A stretch of DNA of 64,000 nt from Streptomyces vinaceus (GTDB lineage: Bacteria > Actinomycetota > Actinomycetes > Streptomycetales > Streptomycetaceae), in contig NZ_CP023692.1 of NCBI RefSeq assembly GCF_008704935.1, positions 2,923,001 through 2,987,000 of the forward strand, in the 5' to 3' direction. The translations under genes and the position numbers were made by a program. Positions 9,973-18,129 of this stretch are shown piece after piece (positions within the stretch are counted from its first letter, which is position 1; each line of letters starts with the position of its first letter). The notes beneath the pieces were generated by a model. The model was not told where the DNA came from and searched no databases. It worked only from the letters and a program-made list of their open reading frames with translations.

Positions 9973-10415
9973 ACCTCCTCCGAGCCGAACCCGACATAAT
10001 CGACGATCGGGAATTCAGCCTGATCGACTACCGCCACGGTCATACCTATGCGGTCGTCCGCGGCTTCCCCGAACCCGATGACGACGCCCCGGGCGGGGCA
10101 CCCACGAGGGTCCTCGACCTGCTCTTCGCGGGCGTCGAGAGGATCTCCTGCGGCAAGGACGTCGGGACCGTACGGGTTCACCGGGCCAGCGCTTCCGAAC
10201 GCCAGGCCCTCGCGGCCAGGATCGGAAGGATTCGTGCGGATGATTCCGTGTTCTTCTTGAAGGCGGACTCCACGGAGGACTACATCATCGCCTCACGGCT
10301 GTACTGGGCTGAATTCGATCTGCCCTACGGGTCCATGAGTCCACTGGCCTCAGAGGATTCCGATTACCGAAGAGATCATCCCGCCGTGGGCGACACGGTG
10401 AGATTCTCTGACTGA
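9969..10415 (+). CDS. Predicted immunity protein of the RHS toxin
   Basis: 148 residues. The ATG overlaps the RHS stop codon (ATGA), so the two are translationally coupled. There is no signal peptide or membrane segment, so the protein should stay in the cytoplasm, where it would neutralise the toxin. The sequence is acidic ('DDREFSLIDYRHGH', 'DDSVFFLKADSTEDY', 'RLYWAEFDLPYGSM') and matches no family I can name with confidence. The role rests on position, overlap, size and atypical codon use shared with the toxin tip. A strong terminator follows, closing the toxin-immunity unit. Confidence 0.75.
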   Translation: MNLLRAEPDIIDDREFSLIDYRHGHTYAVVRGFPEPDDDAPGGAPTRVLDLLFAGVERISCGKDVGTVRVHRASASERQALAARIGRIRADDSVFFLKADSTEDYIIASRLYWAEFDLPYGSMSPLASEDSDYRRDHPAVGDTVRFSD

Positions 10416-10433
10416 CGAGCTCGTCAACTGAAG

Positions 10434-10467
10434 CGCCCGGCCGGGGTTTCCTCCGGCCGGGCGTTTT
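10434..10467 (+). terminator. Intrinsic terminator of the RHS/immunity unit
   Basis: A perfect 11-bp stem, CGCCCGGCCGG (10434-10444) with CCGGCCGGGCG (10453-10463), has an 8-base loop and is followed by TTTT. Confidence 0.85.
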
Positions 10468-10506
10468 CGCTGTCCCGCCCCTCCGAGGCGACAGAACGGA
10501 CGGTGG

Positions 10507-11457
10507 TCACCGCCGCCGGAGGTCCGCCACCCTTGCTCGGTCGCGGTCTCCCGGCTGGGGGTCCGGGAGGGGGGCCGTGCTGCGGAGTTGGTGGGCGCCC
10601 CGGCGCTGGACCGGGAGGGGGGACTCCCGGCGCGGGCGGCGGCCCGCCATGCCCTCGCCCGCGCCGCCGGGGGCCACGGCTCCGGCGATCGTGATCTGGA
10701 CGCCCTGGTCCGCGAGGGCCTGGAGCTCCGTGGCCGCGCGGTCGTCGTGCGGCGGCGGCTCGTCCGTGACCAGGCGGGTCATCACGTCGGTCGGCACCGT
10801 CTGGAACATGGTGTCGGTGCCCAGCTTGGTGTGGTCCGCGAGGACCACCACCTCCGCCGCCGCCTGGACCAGGGCCCGGTCCACGCTCGCGCTCAGCATG
10901 TTGGACGTGGACAGACCGCGTTCCGCGGTCAGACCGCTGCCCGACAGGAAGGCCCGGGAGACCCGCAGCCCCTGGAGGGACTGCTCCGCCCCGCTGCCGA
11001 CCAGCGCGTAGTTGGAGCCGCGGAGGGTGCCGCCCGTCATCACCACCTCCACCCGGTTGGCGTGGGCCAGGGCCTGGGCGACCAGCAGCGAGTTGGTGAC
11101 GACGGTCAGGCCGGGCACCCGGGCGAGCCGGCGGGCCAGCTCCTGGGTCGTGGTGCCCGCGCCGACGACGACGGCCTCGCCCTCTTCGACGAGGGAGGCC
11201 GCGACATCGGCGATGGCGGTCTTCTCCGCCGTCGCGAGATGGGACTTTTGCGGGAAGCCGGATTCGCGGGTGAAACCGCCCGGCAGCACCGCACCGCCGT
11301 GCCGGCGGTCGAGGAGTCCTTCGGCCTCCAGTGCCCGCACGTCCCGCCGTACGGTCACTTCGGAGGTCTGGACGACGCGGGCGAGCTCCCGGAGCGACAC
11401 CGCTCCGTTGGCCCGCACCATTTCGAGAATCAATTGGCGACGTTCTGCAGCGAACAC
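10507..11457 (-). CDS. DeoR/GlpR-family transcriptional regulator
   Basis: 316 residues from a GTG. The N-terminal winged helix ('ERRQLILEMVRANGAVSL' and 'SEVTVRRDVRALEAEGLL', residues 5-55) is diagnostic for DeoR. The C-terminal sugar-phosphate isomerase-like sensor carries 'VVVGAGTTTQELARRL', 'VTNSLLVAQALA' and 'VVVLADHTKLG'. Family effectors are usually phosphosugars such as deoxyribose-5-phosphate. A 60-residue basic, low-complexity tail after 'VQITIAG' exceeds the normal family length of about 250 and is probably disordered. It is transcribed apart from the flavoprotein gene behind it. Its position close to pnp and the mutase makes it a candidate regulator of the nucleoside genes. However, no copy of the CTACGCGCGTAG palindrome lies upstream of it. 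Confidence 0.9.
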   Translation of the reverse strand: MFAAERRQLILEMVRANGAVSLRELARVVQTSEVTVRRDVRALEAEGLLDRRHGGAVLPGGFTRESGFPQKSHLATAEKTAIADVAASLVEEGEAVVVGAGTTTQELARRLARVPGLTVVTNSLLVAQALAHANRVEVVMTGGTLRGSNYALVGSGAEQSLQGLRVSRAFLSGSGLTAERGLSTSNMLSASVDRALVQAAAEVVVLADHTKLGTDTMFQTVPTDVMTRLVTDEPPPHDDRAATELQALADQGVQITIAGAVAPGGAGEGMAGRRPRRESPLPVQRRGAHQLRSTAPLPDPQPGDRDRARVADLRRR

Positions 11458-11592
11458 GAAACTGACAGTAACCCCAACGACCGTCTTGTTTCAGCTCCTT
11501 GCGCCGGAATACCGAAGTTGTCCATAAAACAGGGCGACTAGTGGTATACGCGGCGAGGCGGTTGAGTGAACGTCACTCCACCGCCCCGGAGC

Positions 11593-11622
11593 CCGCCCCA
11601 AGTCCCCCCTGACGTGGGGCGG
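11593..11622 (-). terminator. Hairpin downstream of the flavoprotein gene
   Basis: CCGCCCCA (11593-11600) pairs with TGGGGCGG (11615-11622) over a 14-base loop, just past the stop codon at 11632. There is no T-tract, as often in Streptomyces. Confidence 0.5.
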
Positions 11623-11631
11623 TTGCCGTGC

Positions 11632-13071
11632 TCAGACCTCGCCGGCCGCCTTGCGCGTGTGCAGCTGCCGCGCCACCTCGGCGATCGAACCCGACAGCGA
11701 GGGGTACACCGTGAACGCGTTTGCGATCTGCTCGACGGTCAGGTTGTTGTCGACTGCGATCGAGATCGGGTGGATCAGCTCGCTCGCCCGCGGGGAGACC
11801 ACCACGCCGCCGACCACGATTCCGGTGCCCGGACGGCAGAACAGCTTCACGAACCCGTCCCGGATCCCCTGCATCTTGGCGCGCGCGTTGCGCAGGAGGG
11901 GCAGCTTCACGACACGGGCGTCGATCTTCCCGGAGTCCACGTCGGCCTGGGTGTAACCGACAGTGGCGATCTCCGGGTCGGTGAAGACGTTCGACGAGAC
12001 CGTCTTGAGGTTCAGCGGGGCCACCGCGTCGCCGAGGAAGTGGTACATCGCGATGCGGCCCTGCATGGCCGCGACGGAGGCCAGCGCGAAGATCCCGGTC
12101 ACGTCGCCGGCCGCGTACACGCCCGGCGCCGACGTACGGGAGACCTTGTCGGTCCAGATGTGCCCGGACTCCTTGAGCCGGACCCCGGACTCCTCCAGGT
12201 TCATGTCCTTGGTGTTCGGGATCGCGCCGACCGCCATCAGACAGTGCGTACCGGTGATGACCCGGCCGTCGGACAGCGTGACCTCGACGCGGTCGCCGAC
12301 CCGCTTGGCGGACTCGGCGCGCGAGCGGCCCACGACGTTCATGCCGCGGCGCCGGAAGACGTCCTCCAGCACGGCCGCCGCGTCCGGGTCCTCGCCGGGC
12401 AGCACGCGGTCGCGCGAGGAGATCAGCGTGACGCGGGAGCCGAGGGCCTGGTACGCACCGGCGAACTCGGCACCGGTGACGCCGGAGCCGACCACGATGA
12501 GCTCCTCGGGGAGCTCGTCGAGGTCGTAGACCTGGGTCCAGTTCAGGATCCGCTCGCCGTCGGGCATGGCGTCGGGGATCTCGCGGGGGTGGCCGCCGGT
12601 CGCGATCAGCACGGCGTCGGCCGTCAGGATCGTCTCGGTGCCGTCGGCGGCGGTGACGATGACGTCGCGCGTGCCGTCGATGCCCTGCGGGCCGCCCAGC
12701 TTGCCGCGGCCCCGTACGACGCGGGCGCCGGCCCGGGTGACGGAGGCGGTGATGTCGTGCGACTGGGCGAGCGCGAGGCGCTTGACGCGCCGGTTCACCT
12801 TGCCGAGGTCCACGCCGACGACGCGCGCGGCCTGCTCGATGTGCGGGGTGTCGTCGGCCACGACGATGCCGAGCTCCTCGTACGACGAGTCGAAGGTCGT
12901 CATGACCTCGGCGGTCGCGATGAGGGTCTTGGAAGGTACGCAGTCGGTGAGGACGGACGCGCCACCGAGGCCGTCGCAGTCGACGACGGTCACCTCCGCG
13001 CCGAGCTGGGCCCCCACGAGGGCCGCCTCATACCCGCCGGGTCCGCCGCCGATGATCACGATCCGGGTCAC
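11632..13071 (-). CDS. lpdA: NAD(P)H-quinone dehydrogenase (LpdA-like flavoprotein disulfide reductase homolog)
   Basis: 479 residues, GTG start with GGAG upstream. The FAD site is 'IIGGGPGGYEAA' at the N-terminus, the second nucleotide-binding site is 'VVGSGVTGAEFAG', and 'YAAGDVTG' completes FAD binding. The redox motif is altered. Where lipoamide dehydrogenases have GTCLNVGCIPSK, this protein has 'GASVLTDCVPSK', with only one Cys. The C-terminal His-x-His-Pro is replaced by 'VYPSLSGS'. It therefore cannot run the normal dithiol chemistry. It matches the actinobacterial LpdA group (Mycobacterium Rv3303c type), which reduces quinones with NAD(P)H. It is cytosolic and monocistronic. Confidence 0.9.
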   Translation of the reverse strand: MTRIVIIGGGPGGYEAALVGAQLGAEVTVVDCDGLGGASVLTDCVPSKTLIATAEVMTTFDSSYEELGIVVADDTPHIEQAARVVGVDLGKVNRRVKRLALAQSHDITASVTRAGARVVRGRGKLGGPQGIDGTRDVIVTAADGTETILTADAVLIATGGHPREIPDAMPDGERILNWTQVYDLDELPEELIVVGSGVTGAEFAGAYQALGSRVTLISSRDRVLPGEDPDAAAVLEDVFRRRGMNVVGRSRAESAKRVGDRVEVTLSDGRVITGTHCLMAVGAIPNTKDMNLEESGVRLKESGHIWTDKVSRTSAPGVYAAGDVTGIFALASVAAMQGRIAMYHFLGDAVAPLNLKTVSSNVFTDPEIATVGYTQADVDSGKIDARVVKLPLLRNARAKMQGIRDGFVKLFCRPGTGIVVGGVVVSPRASELIHPISIAVDNNLTVEQIANAFTVYPSLSGSIAEVARQLHTRKAAGEV

Positions 13072-13256
13072 GAAAACTCCGCCTCACGTCTACCCGGCCG
13101 GCTGCCGCCCCGGCCGGGGCTTCCGGGGGTCTCCCCGGGGGATGCATTCCGTGCCCCATTGTCCCGCACGCTTCAAGGTGCTTCTCCCCCGGTCCGGCCA
13201 TCCGTGAGGACGGCCGGGCACGCGGCCCGCCCCGCCCCTCCCGTACCCTCGACCTC

Positions 13257-13694
13257 ATGTCGCTCTACGCCGCGTACGCCGGCAACCTCGACCCGCGGCT
13301 GATGACGCGCCGCGCTCCGCATTCGCCGCTGCGCGGCACGGGCTGGATCAACGACTGGCGGCTGACCTTCGGCGGCGAGCAGATGGGCTGGGAGGGCGCC
13401 CTGGCCACGATCGTCGAGGCCCCGCGCCACCAGGTGTTCGTCGCCCTGTACGACATCGCGCCGCTGGACGAGGACTCGATGGACCGGTGGGAGGGCGTCG
13501 GGCTCGACATCTACCGGCGGATGCGGATCCGCGTCCACACGCTGGACGGCGAGGAGCCGGCGTGGTGCTACGTGCTGAACGGGTACGAGGGCGGCCTGCC
13601 CTCGGCGCGCTACCTCGGCGAGATCGCCGACGCGGCCGAATCGGCCGGGGCCCCGCACGACTACGTGATGGAACTGCGCAAGCGCCCCTGCTGA
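13257..13694 (+). CDS. Gamma-glutamylcyclotransferase-fold protein
   Basis: 145 residues, ATG start. A -10-like TACCCT lies about 6 bases upstream of the ATG, so the mRNA may be leaderless. The N-terminus '[16 protein letters not shown]' has the GGCT-fold substrate loop (YGSN-like, here YAGN). The acid in '[10 protein letters not shown]' corresponds to the catalytic Glu. The family cleaves gamma-glutamyl-amines or -amino acids to 5-oxoproline; the actual substrate is not shown. It is followed by a degenerate tandem repeat and then pnp. Confidence 0.85.
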   Translation: MSLYAAYAGNLDPRLMTRRAPHSPLRGTGWINDWRLTFGGEQMGWEGALATIVEAPRHQVFVALYDIAPLDEDSMDRWEGVGLDIYRRMRIRVHTLDGEEPAWCYVLNGYEGGLPSARYLGEIADAAESAGAPHDYVMELRKRPC

Positions 13695-13793
13695 CCGCGC
13701 GAGCGTCCCGACCGACCGCGCTAGCCTCCCGGCCGACCGCGCGAGCGCCCGACCGACCGCGCCATGGGCCCGACCGACTGCGCGAGCGTCCCC
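13692..13793. repeat. Five degenerate 20-21 bp tandem repeats
   Basis: Copies begin at about 13692, 13713, 13734, 13754 and 13775. The core is CGACCGCGCGAGCGTCCC with a few substitutions. They start on the stop codon of the preceding gene and fill the spacer before pnp. They show no CRISPR-like unique spacers. Confidence 0.8.
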
Positions 13794-13923
13794 GCCGGGC
13801 GAGGCGAGCCCCCCCCCCTGACGGCGCGGGTCCCCCTGACGGCCGCGGGCCGGGGGGTGAATCCCGGGGGGCATTTCGGCGGAAACGACAAGGCAACGAT
13901 CCGAACACCGTGAGCTGCGCCAT

Positions 13924-13935
13924 CTACGCGCGTAG
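13924..13935. promoter_or_regulatory. Palindromic operator CTACGCGCGTAG upstream of pnp
   Basis: A perfect 12-bp palindrome ending 25 bases before the GTG of the purine nucleoside phosphorylase gene. The same sequence is found before deoC, add and the transporter ATPase gene, and in degraded form before deoA and bmp. Location over the probable core promoter suggests a repressor site. Confidence 0.8.
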
Positions 13936-13960
13936 GCAATGCTCGGTTACGCTCGTCTGC

Positions 13961-14767
13961 GTGAACGCATCTGTTACCGACCCCTTCGCCGACGCCACCG
14001 CCGCAGCCGCCCGCCTGCGTGAGCTGACCGGCGCCGAATCCCACGATGTCGCCCTCGTCATGGGCTCCGGCTGGGCCCCCGCCGCAGAGGCGCTGGGCGC
14101 CCCCGAGGCCGAGTTCCCCGTCACCGAGCTGCCGGGCTTCCCGCCCGCCGCGGTCGAGGGCCACGGCGGCAAGATCCGCTCGTACAAGATCGGCGACAAG
14201 CGCGCCCTGGTCTTCCTCGGCCGGACCCACTACTACGAGGGCCGCGGCGTAGCCGCCGTCGCCCACGGCGTGCGCACCGCCGTCGCCGCCGGCTGCAAGA
14301 CCGTCGTCCTGACCAACGGCTGCGGCGGCCTGCGCGAGGGCATGAAGCCCGGCCAGCCCGTCCTGATCAGCGACCACCTCAACCTGACGGCCACCTCGCC
14401 GATCGTCGGCGCGAACTTCGTGGACCTGACCGACCTGTACTCGCCGCGCCTGCGCGCGATGTGCAAGGAGATCGACGAGACCCTCGAAGAGGGCGTCTAC
14501 GTCCAGTTCCCCGGCCCGCACTACGAGACCCCGGCCGAGATCAACATGATCCGCGTCATGGGCGCCGACCTCGTCGGCATGTCCACCGTGCTGGAGGCCA
14601 TCGCCGCCCGCGAGGCCGGCGCCGAGGTGCTCGGCATCTCCCTGGTCACCAACCTGGCGGCGGGCATCTCCGGCGAGCCGCTGAACCACGAAGAGGTGCT
14701 CCAGGCCGGCCGTGACTCGGCCGCGCGCATGGGCAAGCTGCTGACGCAGGTCCTCGCCCGCATCTGA
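13961..14767 (+). CDS. punA: Purine nucleoside phosphorylase (trimeric, class I)
   Basis: 268 residues from GTG 13961. In-frame codons further upstream run through the operator and repeats and are not coding. Motifs: 'VALVMGSGW' (phosphate loop), 'GRTHYYEG', 'LTNGCGGL', '[15 protein letters not shown]' (base/phosphate binding) and '[11 protein letters not shown]' (purine-binding Asn). The protein splits purine (deoxy)nucleosides with phosphate into base and (deoxy)ribose-1-phosphate. The mutase that would act on the pentose-1-phosphate follows 47 bases downstream, so the two probably form an operon controlled by the palindrome at 13924. Confidence 0.95.
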   Translation: MNASVTDPFADATAAAARLRELTGAESHDVALVMGSGWAPAAEALGAPEAEFPVTELPGFPPAAVEGHGGKIRSYKIGDKRALVFLGRTHYYEGRGVAAVAHGVRTAVAAGCKTVVLTNGCGGLREGMKPGQPVLISDHLNLTATSPIVGANFVDLTDLYSPRLRAMCKEIDETLEEGVYVQFPGPHYETPAEINMIRVMGADLVGMSTVLEAIAAREAGAEVLGISLVTNLAAGISGEPLNHEEVLQAGRDSAARMGKLLTQVLARI

Positions 14768-14814
14768 GCCGGCACCCGAGGCATCGGCACCGTACGAGAG
14801 ACAAGGCGGAAGCA

Positions 14815-16467
14815 GTGGCAGTGCAGGAACAGGACGACCTGATCACCCGGGCGCGGACCTGGCTGGCGGAGGACCCGGACCCGCAGACGGCGGCGGAACT
14901 CGCCGCGCTCGTCGAAGCCGGGGACGTCACCGAGCTCGCGGACCGGTTCTCCGGCACCCTGCAGTTCGGCACGGCCGGGCTGCGCGGCGAGATCGGCGCG
15001 GGCCCGATGCGGATGAACCGCTCCGTGGTCATCCGGGCGGCGGCCGGCCTCGCGGCCTATCTCAAGGCCCAGGGCCACGCCGGCGGCCTGGTCGTCGTCG
15101 GCTACGACGCCCGGTACAAGTCCGCGGACTTCGCCCGCGACACCGCCGCCGTGATGACCGGCGCGGGCCTGCGCGCGGCCGTCCTGCCCCGACCGCTGCC
15201 GACGCCGGTCCTCGCGTACGCCATACGGCACCTGGGTGCCGTCGCCGGCGTCGAGGTGACCGCGAGCCACAACCCGCCCCGGGACAACGGTTACAAGGTC
15301 TACCTCGGCGACGGCTCGCAGATCGTCTCCCCCGCGGACGTCGAGATCGCGGCGGAGATCGCGCGCGTGGAGACCCTCGCCTCGGTCCCCCGTCCGGAGT
15401 CCGGCTGGGAGGAGCTCGGCGATGAGGTCCTGGAGGCCTACCTGGCCCGTACGGACGCCGTCCTGACCCCCGGCTCCCCCCGGGGCGTGCGGACGGTCTA
15501 CACGGCCATGCACGGCGTCGGCAAGGACGTCCTCCTGGCTGCCTTCGCCCGGGCCGGCTTCCCGGAGCCGGTGCTGGTCGCCGAGCAGGCGGAGCCGGAC
15601 CCGGCCTTCCCGACGGTGGCCTTCCCCAACCCGGAGGAGCCGGGCGCGATGGACCTGGCCTTCGCCAAGGCCGCCGAGGTCCAGCCCGACATCGTGATCG
15701 CGAACGACCCCGACGCCGACCGCTGCGCGGTGGCCGTCCCCACCGCGGACGGCTGGCGCATGCTCCGCGGCGACGAGGTCGGCGCGCTGCTGGCGGCCCA
15801 CCTGGTCCACAAGGGCGCGACGGGCGTCTTCGCCGAGTCCATCGTGTCGTCCTCCCTCCTGGGCCGGATCGCCGAGGCCGCGGGCGTCGGCTACGAGGAG
15901 ACCCTGACGGGCTTCAAGTGGATCGCCCGCGTCGAGGGCCTGCGGTACGGCTACGAGGAGGCGCTGGGCTACTGCGTCGACCCCGAGGGCGTCCGCGACA
16001 AGGACGGCATCACGGCCGCCCTGCTGGTGGCGGAGCTGGCCTCGAAGCTCAAGGAGCAGGGCCGTACGCTGACCGACCTGCTGGACGACCTGGCGATGGA
16101 GCACGGCCTGCACCACACCGACCAGCTGTCGGTCCGCGTGGAGGACCTGTCGGTCATCGCCGACGCGATGGCCGCGCTGCGGGCGCAGCCGCCGGTGGCG
16201 CTGGCGGGCCTGCGGGTCGCGTCCGCCGAGGACCTGACCCGGGGCACGGAGGCGCTGCCGCCGACGGACGGCCTGCGCTACTACCTGGAGGGCGACTACA
16301 AGGCCCGGGTGATCGTGCGCCCGTCGGGCACGGAGCCCAAGCTGAAGTGCTACCTGGAGGTCGTGGTCCCGGTGGCCGAGGCCTCCGACCTGACGGCGGC
16401 CCGCGTGCGCGGCCAGGAGATCCTGGACGCGATCAAGAAGGACCTGTCGGCGGCCGCCGGGATCTAG
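14815..16467 (+). CDS. Phosphomannomutase/phosphopentomutase-family alpha-D-phosphohexomutase
   Basis: 550 residues from GTG 14815, preceded by AAGGCGGAA. Conserved blocks: 'FGTAGLRGEIGAGPMRMN', catalytic serine loop 'EVTASHNPPRDNGYKVY', metal loop 'ANDPDADRCAV', sugar loop 'YCVDPEGVRDKDGI' and phosphate loop 'VRPSGTEPKLKCYLEV'. The family moves phosphate between C1 and C6 (or C5) of sugars through a phosphoserine. No deoB is visible in the window. Co-transcription with pnp therefore suggests it converts ribose-1-P and deoxyribose-1-P to the 5-phosphates, the latter feeding deoC. That substrate assignment is inference; phosphomannose or phosphoglucose activity is equally compatible with sequence. 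Confidence 0.92.
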   Translation: MAVQEQDDLITRARTWLAEDPDPQTAAELAALVEAGDVTELADRFSGTLQFGTAGLRGEIGAGPMRMNRSVVIRAAAGLAAYLKAQGHAGGLVVVGYDARYKSADFARDTAAVMTGAGLRAAVLPRPLPTPVLAYAIRHLGAVAGVEVTASHNPPRDNGYKVYLGDGSQIVSPADVEIAAEIARVETLASVPRPESGWEELGDEVLEAYLARTDAVLTPGSPRGVRTVYTAMHGVGKDVLLAAFARAGFPEPVLVAEQAEPDPAFPTVAFPNPEEPGAMDLAFAKAAEVQPDIVIANDPDADRCAVAVPTADGWRMLRGDEVGALLAAHLVHKGATGVFAESIVSSSLLGRIAEAAGVGYEETLTGFKWIARVEGLRYGYEEALGYCVDPEGVRDKDGITAALLVAELASKLKEQGRTLTDLLDDLAMEHGLHHTDQLSVRVEDLSVIADAMAALRAQPPVALAGLRVASAEDLTRGTEALPPTDGLRYYLEGDYKARVIVRPSGTEPKLKCYLEVVVPVAEASDLTAARVRGQEILDAIKKDLSAAAGI

Positions 16468-16501
16468 GGGGCCGGACACGGCCCGGCCGGCACCCGCCCC
16501 G

Positions 16502-16537
16502 CGACGGCCCCCCGAGCTCCGGCCCGGGGGGCCGTCG
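16502..16537 (+). terminator. Strong hairpin after the pnp-mutase unit
   Basis: A perfect 13-bp stem, CGACGGCCCCCCG (16502-16514) with CGGGGGGCCGTCG (16525-16537), has a 10-base loop, 35 bases after the stop. No T-run. Confidence 0.75.
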
Positions 16538-16623
16538 GCGTTGCCGGGACGTACGCGCGACGGGCCGCGTCCGCACGCACCGATCGTTGCCACCCCGGCT
16601 TGATGATCATTAGGTTGGGCCCC

Positions 16624-17478
16624 ATGCAGCCGACTTTCGTACTGGTTCACGGAGCCTTCTCCAACTCCTTCGCCTTCGCACCGCTCCAGGCCGAACTCGG
16701 CCTCCTGGGGCACCGTTCGGTCGCCGTCGACCTGCCCGGCCACGGTTTCGCGGCGACCTACACCCGCGCCTACCAGACGCCGCAGGACCCCGCGGGCCTC
16801 GCCGCGGCGCCCGGCTCGATCAAGGGCGTCACGCTCGCCGACAACGCCGCGCACCTGATAGGGATCCTGGAACGGGCCAAGCGGAACGGGCCGGTGATCC
16901 TCGTCTCGCACAGCCGCGGCGGCATGACGGCCACGGTCGCGGCCAACGCGCGGCCCGACCTGATCGACCGCATCGTGTACGTCTCGGCCTGGTGCCCCGT
17001 CGATCTCCCGGTCGGCGACTACTACGCCGAGCCGGAGATGGCCTCGGTCGACTCCGCCGCCCTGGGCCTGGCGCTGGCCGGCAACCCGGCCGAACTCGGC
17101 CTGCTCCGCGTCAACTTCCGCACCGCGGACCCGGACGCCCTCGCGGCCTTCAAGGCCGCCTTCCTCGCCGACGGCACCGAGGAGGAGTTCCTGGCCTTCC
17201 TCAACACCTTCCAGCCCGACGAGAACCTGGACACCGGCACCTCTGACGACCGGGCGCAGGCCGGGACCTGGGGCCGCATCCCGAAGACCTACGTCCGCCT
17301 GGCCGGCGACGCGAGCCTTCCGCTCGCCCTGCAGGACCGGCTGATCCGCGAGGGCAACGCGCTGACGCCGCAGAACCCGTACGACGTCCGCACCCTCGAA
17401 GGCAGCCACCTGAAGTGGCTGGTCGACCCGGCGCCGGCGGCCCGCGTCCTGGGCGAACTCGCGGCGCAGGCGGGCTAG
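16624..17478 (+). CDS. Alpha/beta hydrolase (esterase-like)
   Basis: 284 residues from ATG 16624. Two earlier in-frame ATGs (16600, 16603) are less likely because a TAGGTT -10-like box lies between them and 16624, giving a leaderless start. The oxyanion motif is 'VLVHGAFSNSFAF' and the nucleophile elbow 'VSHSRGGM' has S97. A cap insert follows, and the His is in 'LEGSHLKWLVDP'. Likely a cytosolic carboxylesterase or methylesterase-type enzyme of unknown substrate. It stands between two divergent or terminated units and is probably monocistronic. Confidence 0.88.
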   Translation: MQPTFVLVHGAFSNSFAFAPLQAELGLLGHRSVAVDLPGHGFAATYTRAYQTPQDPAGLAAAPGSIKGVTLADNAAHLIGILERAKRNGPVILVSHSRGGMTATVAANARPDLIDRIVYVSAWCPVDLPVGDYYAEPEMASVDSAALGLALAGNPAELGLLRVNFRTADPDALAAFKAAFLADGTEEEFLAFLNTFQPDENLDTGTSDDRAQAGTWGRIPKTYVRLAGDASLPLALQDRLIREGNALTPQNPYDVRTLEGSHLKWLVDPAPAARVLGELAAQAG

Positions 17479-17505
17479 CGGCCTAGCCGTCTGGCGGGAA
17501 GCCGC

Positions 17506-18129
17506 CTAACGGGAAGCCGAGGGCGCCGGGGTCGGCGTCGGGCGGACGAGTTCGCCCAGCGTGGGGACCGACTCGGGGCGGGAGCGGACCGCCTCCGTGC
17601 ACTCCCACGCGCGCGGCGGGTCCGTGTCCGGGCCGCCCAGGACGACCGGGCCCGGGCCCGCCGAGACGGCCTCGCTGCCGGCCAGCGTGCACACCACCTG
17701 CGACAGCGCCACCGGCGGCAGGTCCTCGGGCTTCCGGCTGATCCGTATCGTCCCCGCCGGGTCGCCCGCCCGCGCCGGGGCGACCGTCAGCCCGCCCGGG
17801 ACCCCGGTCGTGAACCCGGCGTCCCGCTCCTGCGCCGACGGCTCCCGCTCCAGCGCCTCCAGCAGCGCCTCGGCCACCAGCACCACCGGGTCCCGTACCG
17901 GCTTCTGCTCCGGTACGGGCACCACCCGTTCCACGCCGACCAGCTGCGATCCGCACACCAGCTCCACCGTGGCCCGGAAGCCCTGCACCCCGCTCTGCGG
18001 CTGCGGCGTGTCGCACGACACCCGCGAGGGCGCCGCGCCGACGTCCACCGGTACCGTCGTCGCCCTGATCCCGCACGCCGAGGTCAGCAGTACGAGGAGT
18101 ACCGCCCCGGCCCTACGCGTCCGCTTCAC
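17506..18129 (-). CDS. Lipoprotein co-transcribed with afsQ2 (SCO4905-like)
   Basis: 207 residues. The signal peptide and lipobox 'LLVLLTSACG' place the lipid-modified Cys at residue 19. The rest has regularly spaced cysteines ('VELVCGSQLVG', 'LSQVVCTLAG', 'RAWECTEAV') and no enzyme motif I recognise. The start overlaps the 3' end of the sensor kinase gene by 17 bases, making this the third gene of an afsQ1-afsQ2-lipoprotein operon. In S. coelicolor the equivalent gene has this place. A role as extracytoplasmic partner of AfsQ2 is inferred from context only. Confidence 0.85.
   Translation of the reverse strand: MKRTRRAGAVLLVLLTSACGIRATTVPVDVGAAPSRVSCDTPQPQSGVQGFRATVELVCGSQLVGVERVVPVPEQKPVRDPVVLVAEALLEALEREPSAQERDAGFTTGVPGGLTVAPARAGDPAGTIRISRKPEDLPPVALSQVVCTLAGSEAVSAGPGPVVLGGPDTDPPRAWECTEAVRSRPESVPTLGELVRPTPTPAPSASR

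Noticed and set aside
10507..11457. DeoR protein as proven regulator of CTACGCGCGTAG
   Set aside because: No operator copy upstream of its own gene and no binding evidence; retained only as a candidate.
13692..13793. CRISPR-like array
   Set aside because: Units are contiguous and degenerate, without unique spacers or cas genes.
14521..17409. 962-codon minus-strand frame
   Set aside because: Antisense to pnp, mutase and hydrolase, all with clear motifs.
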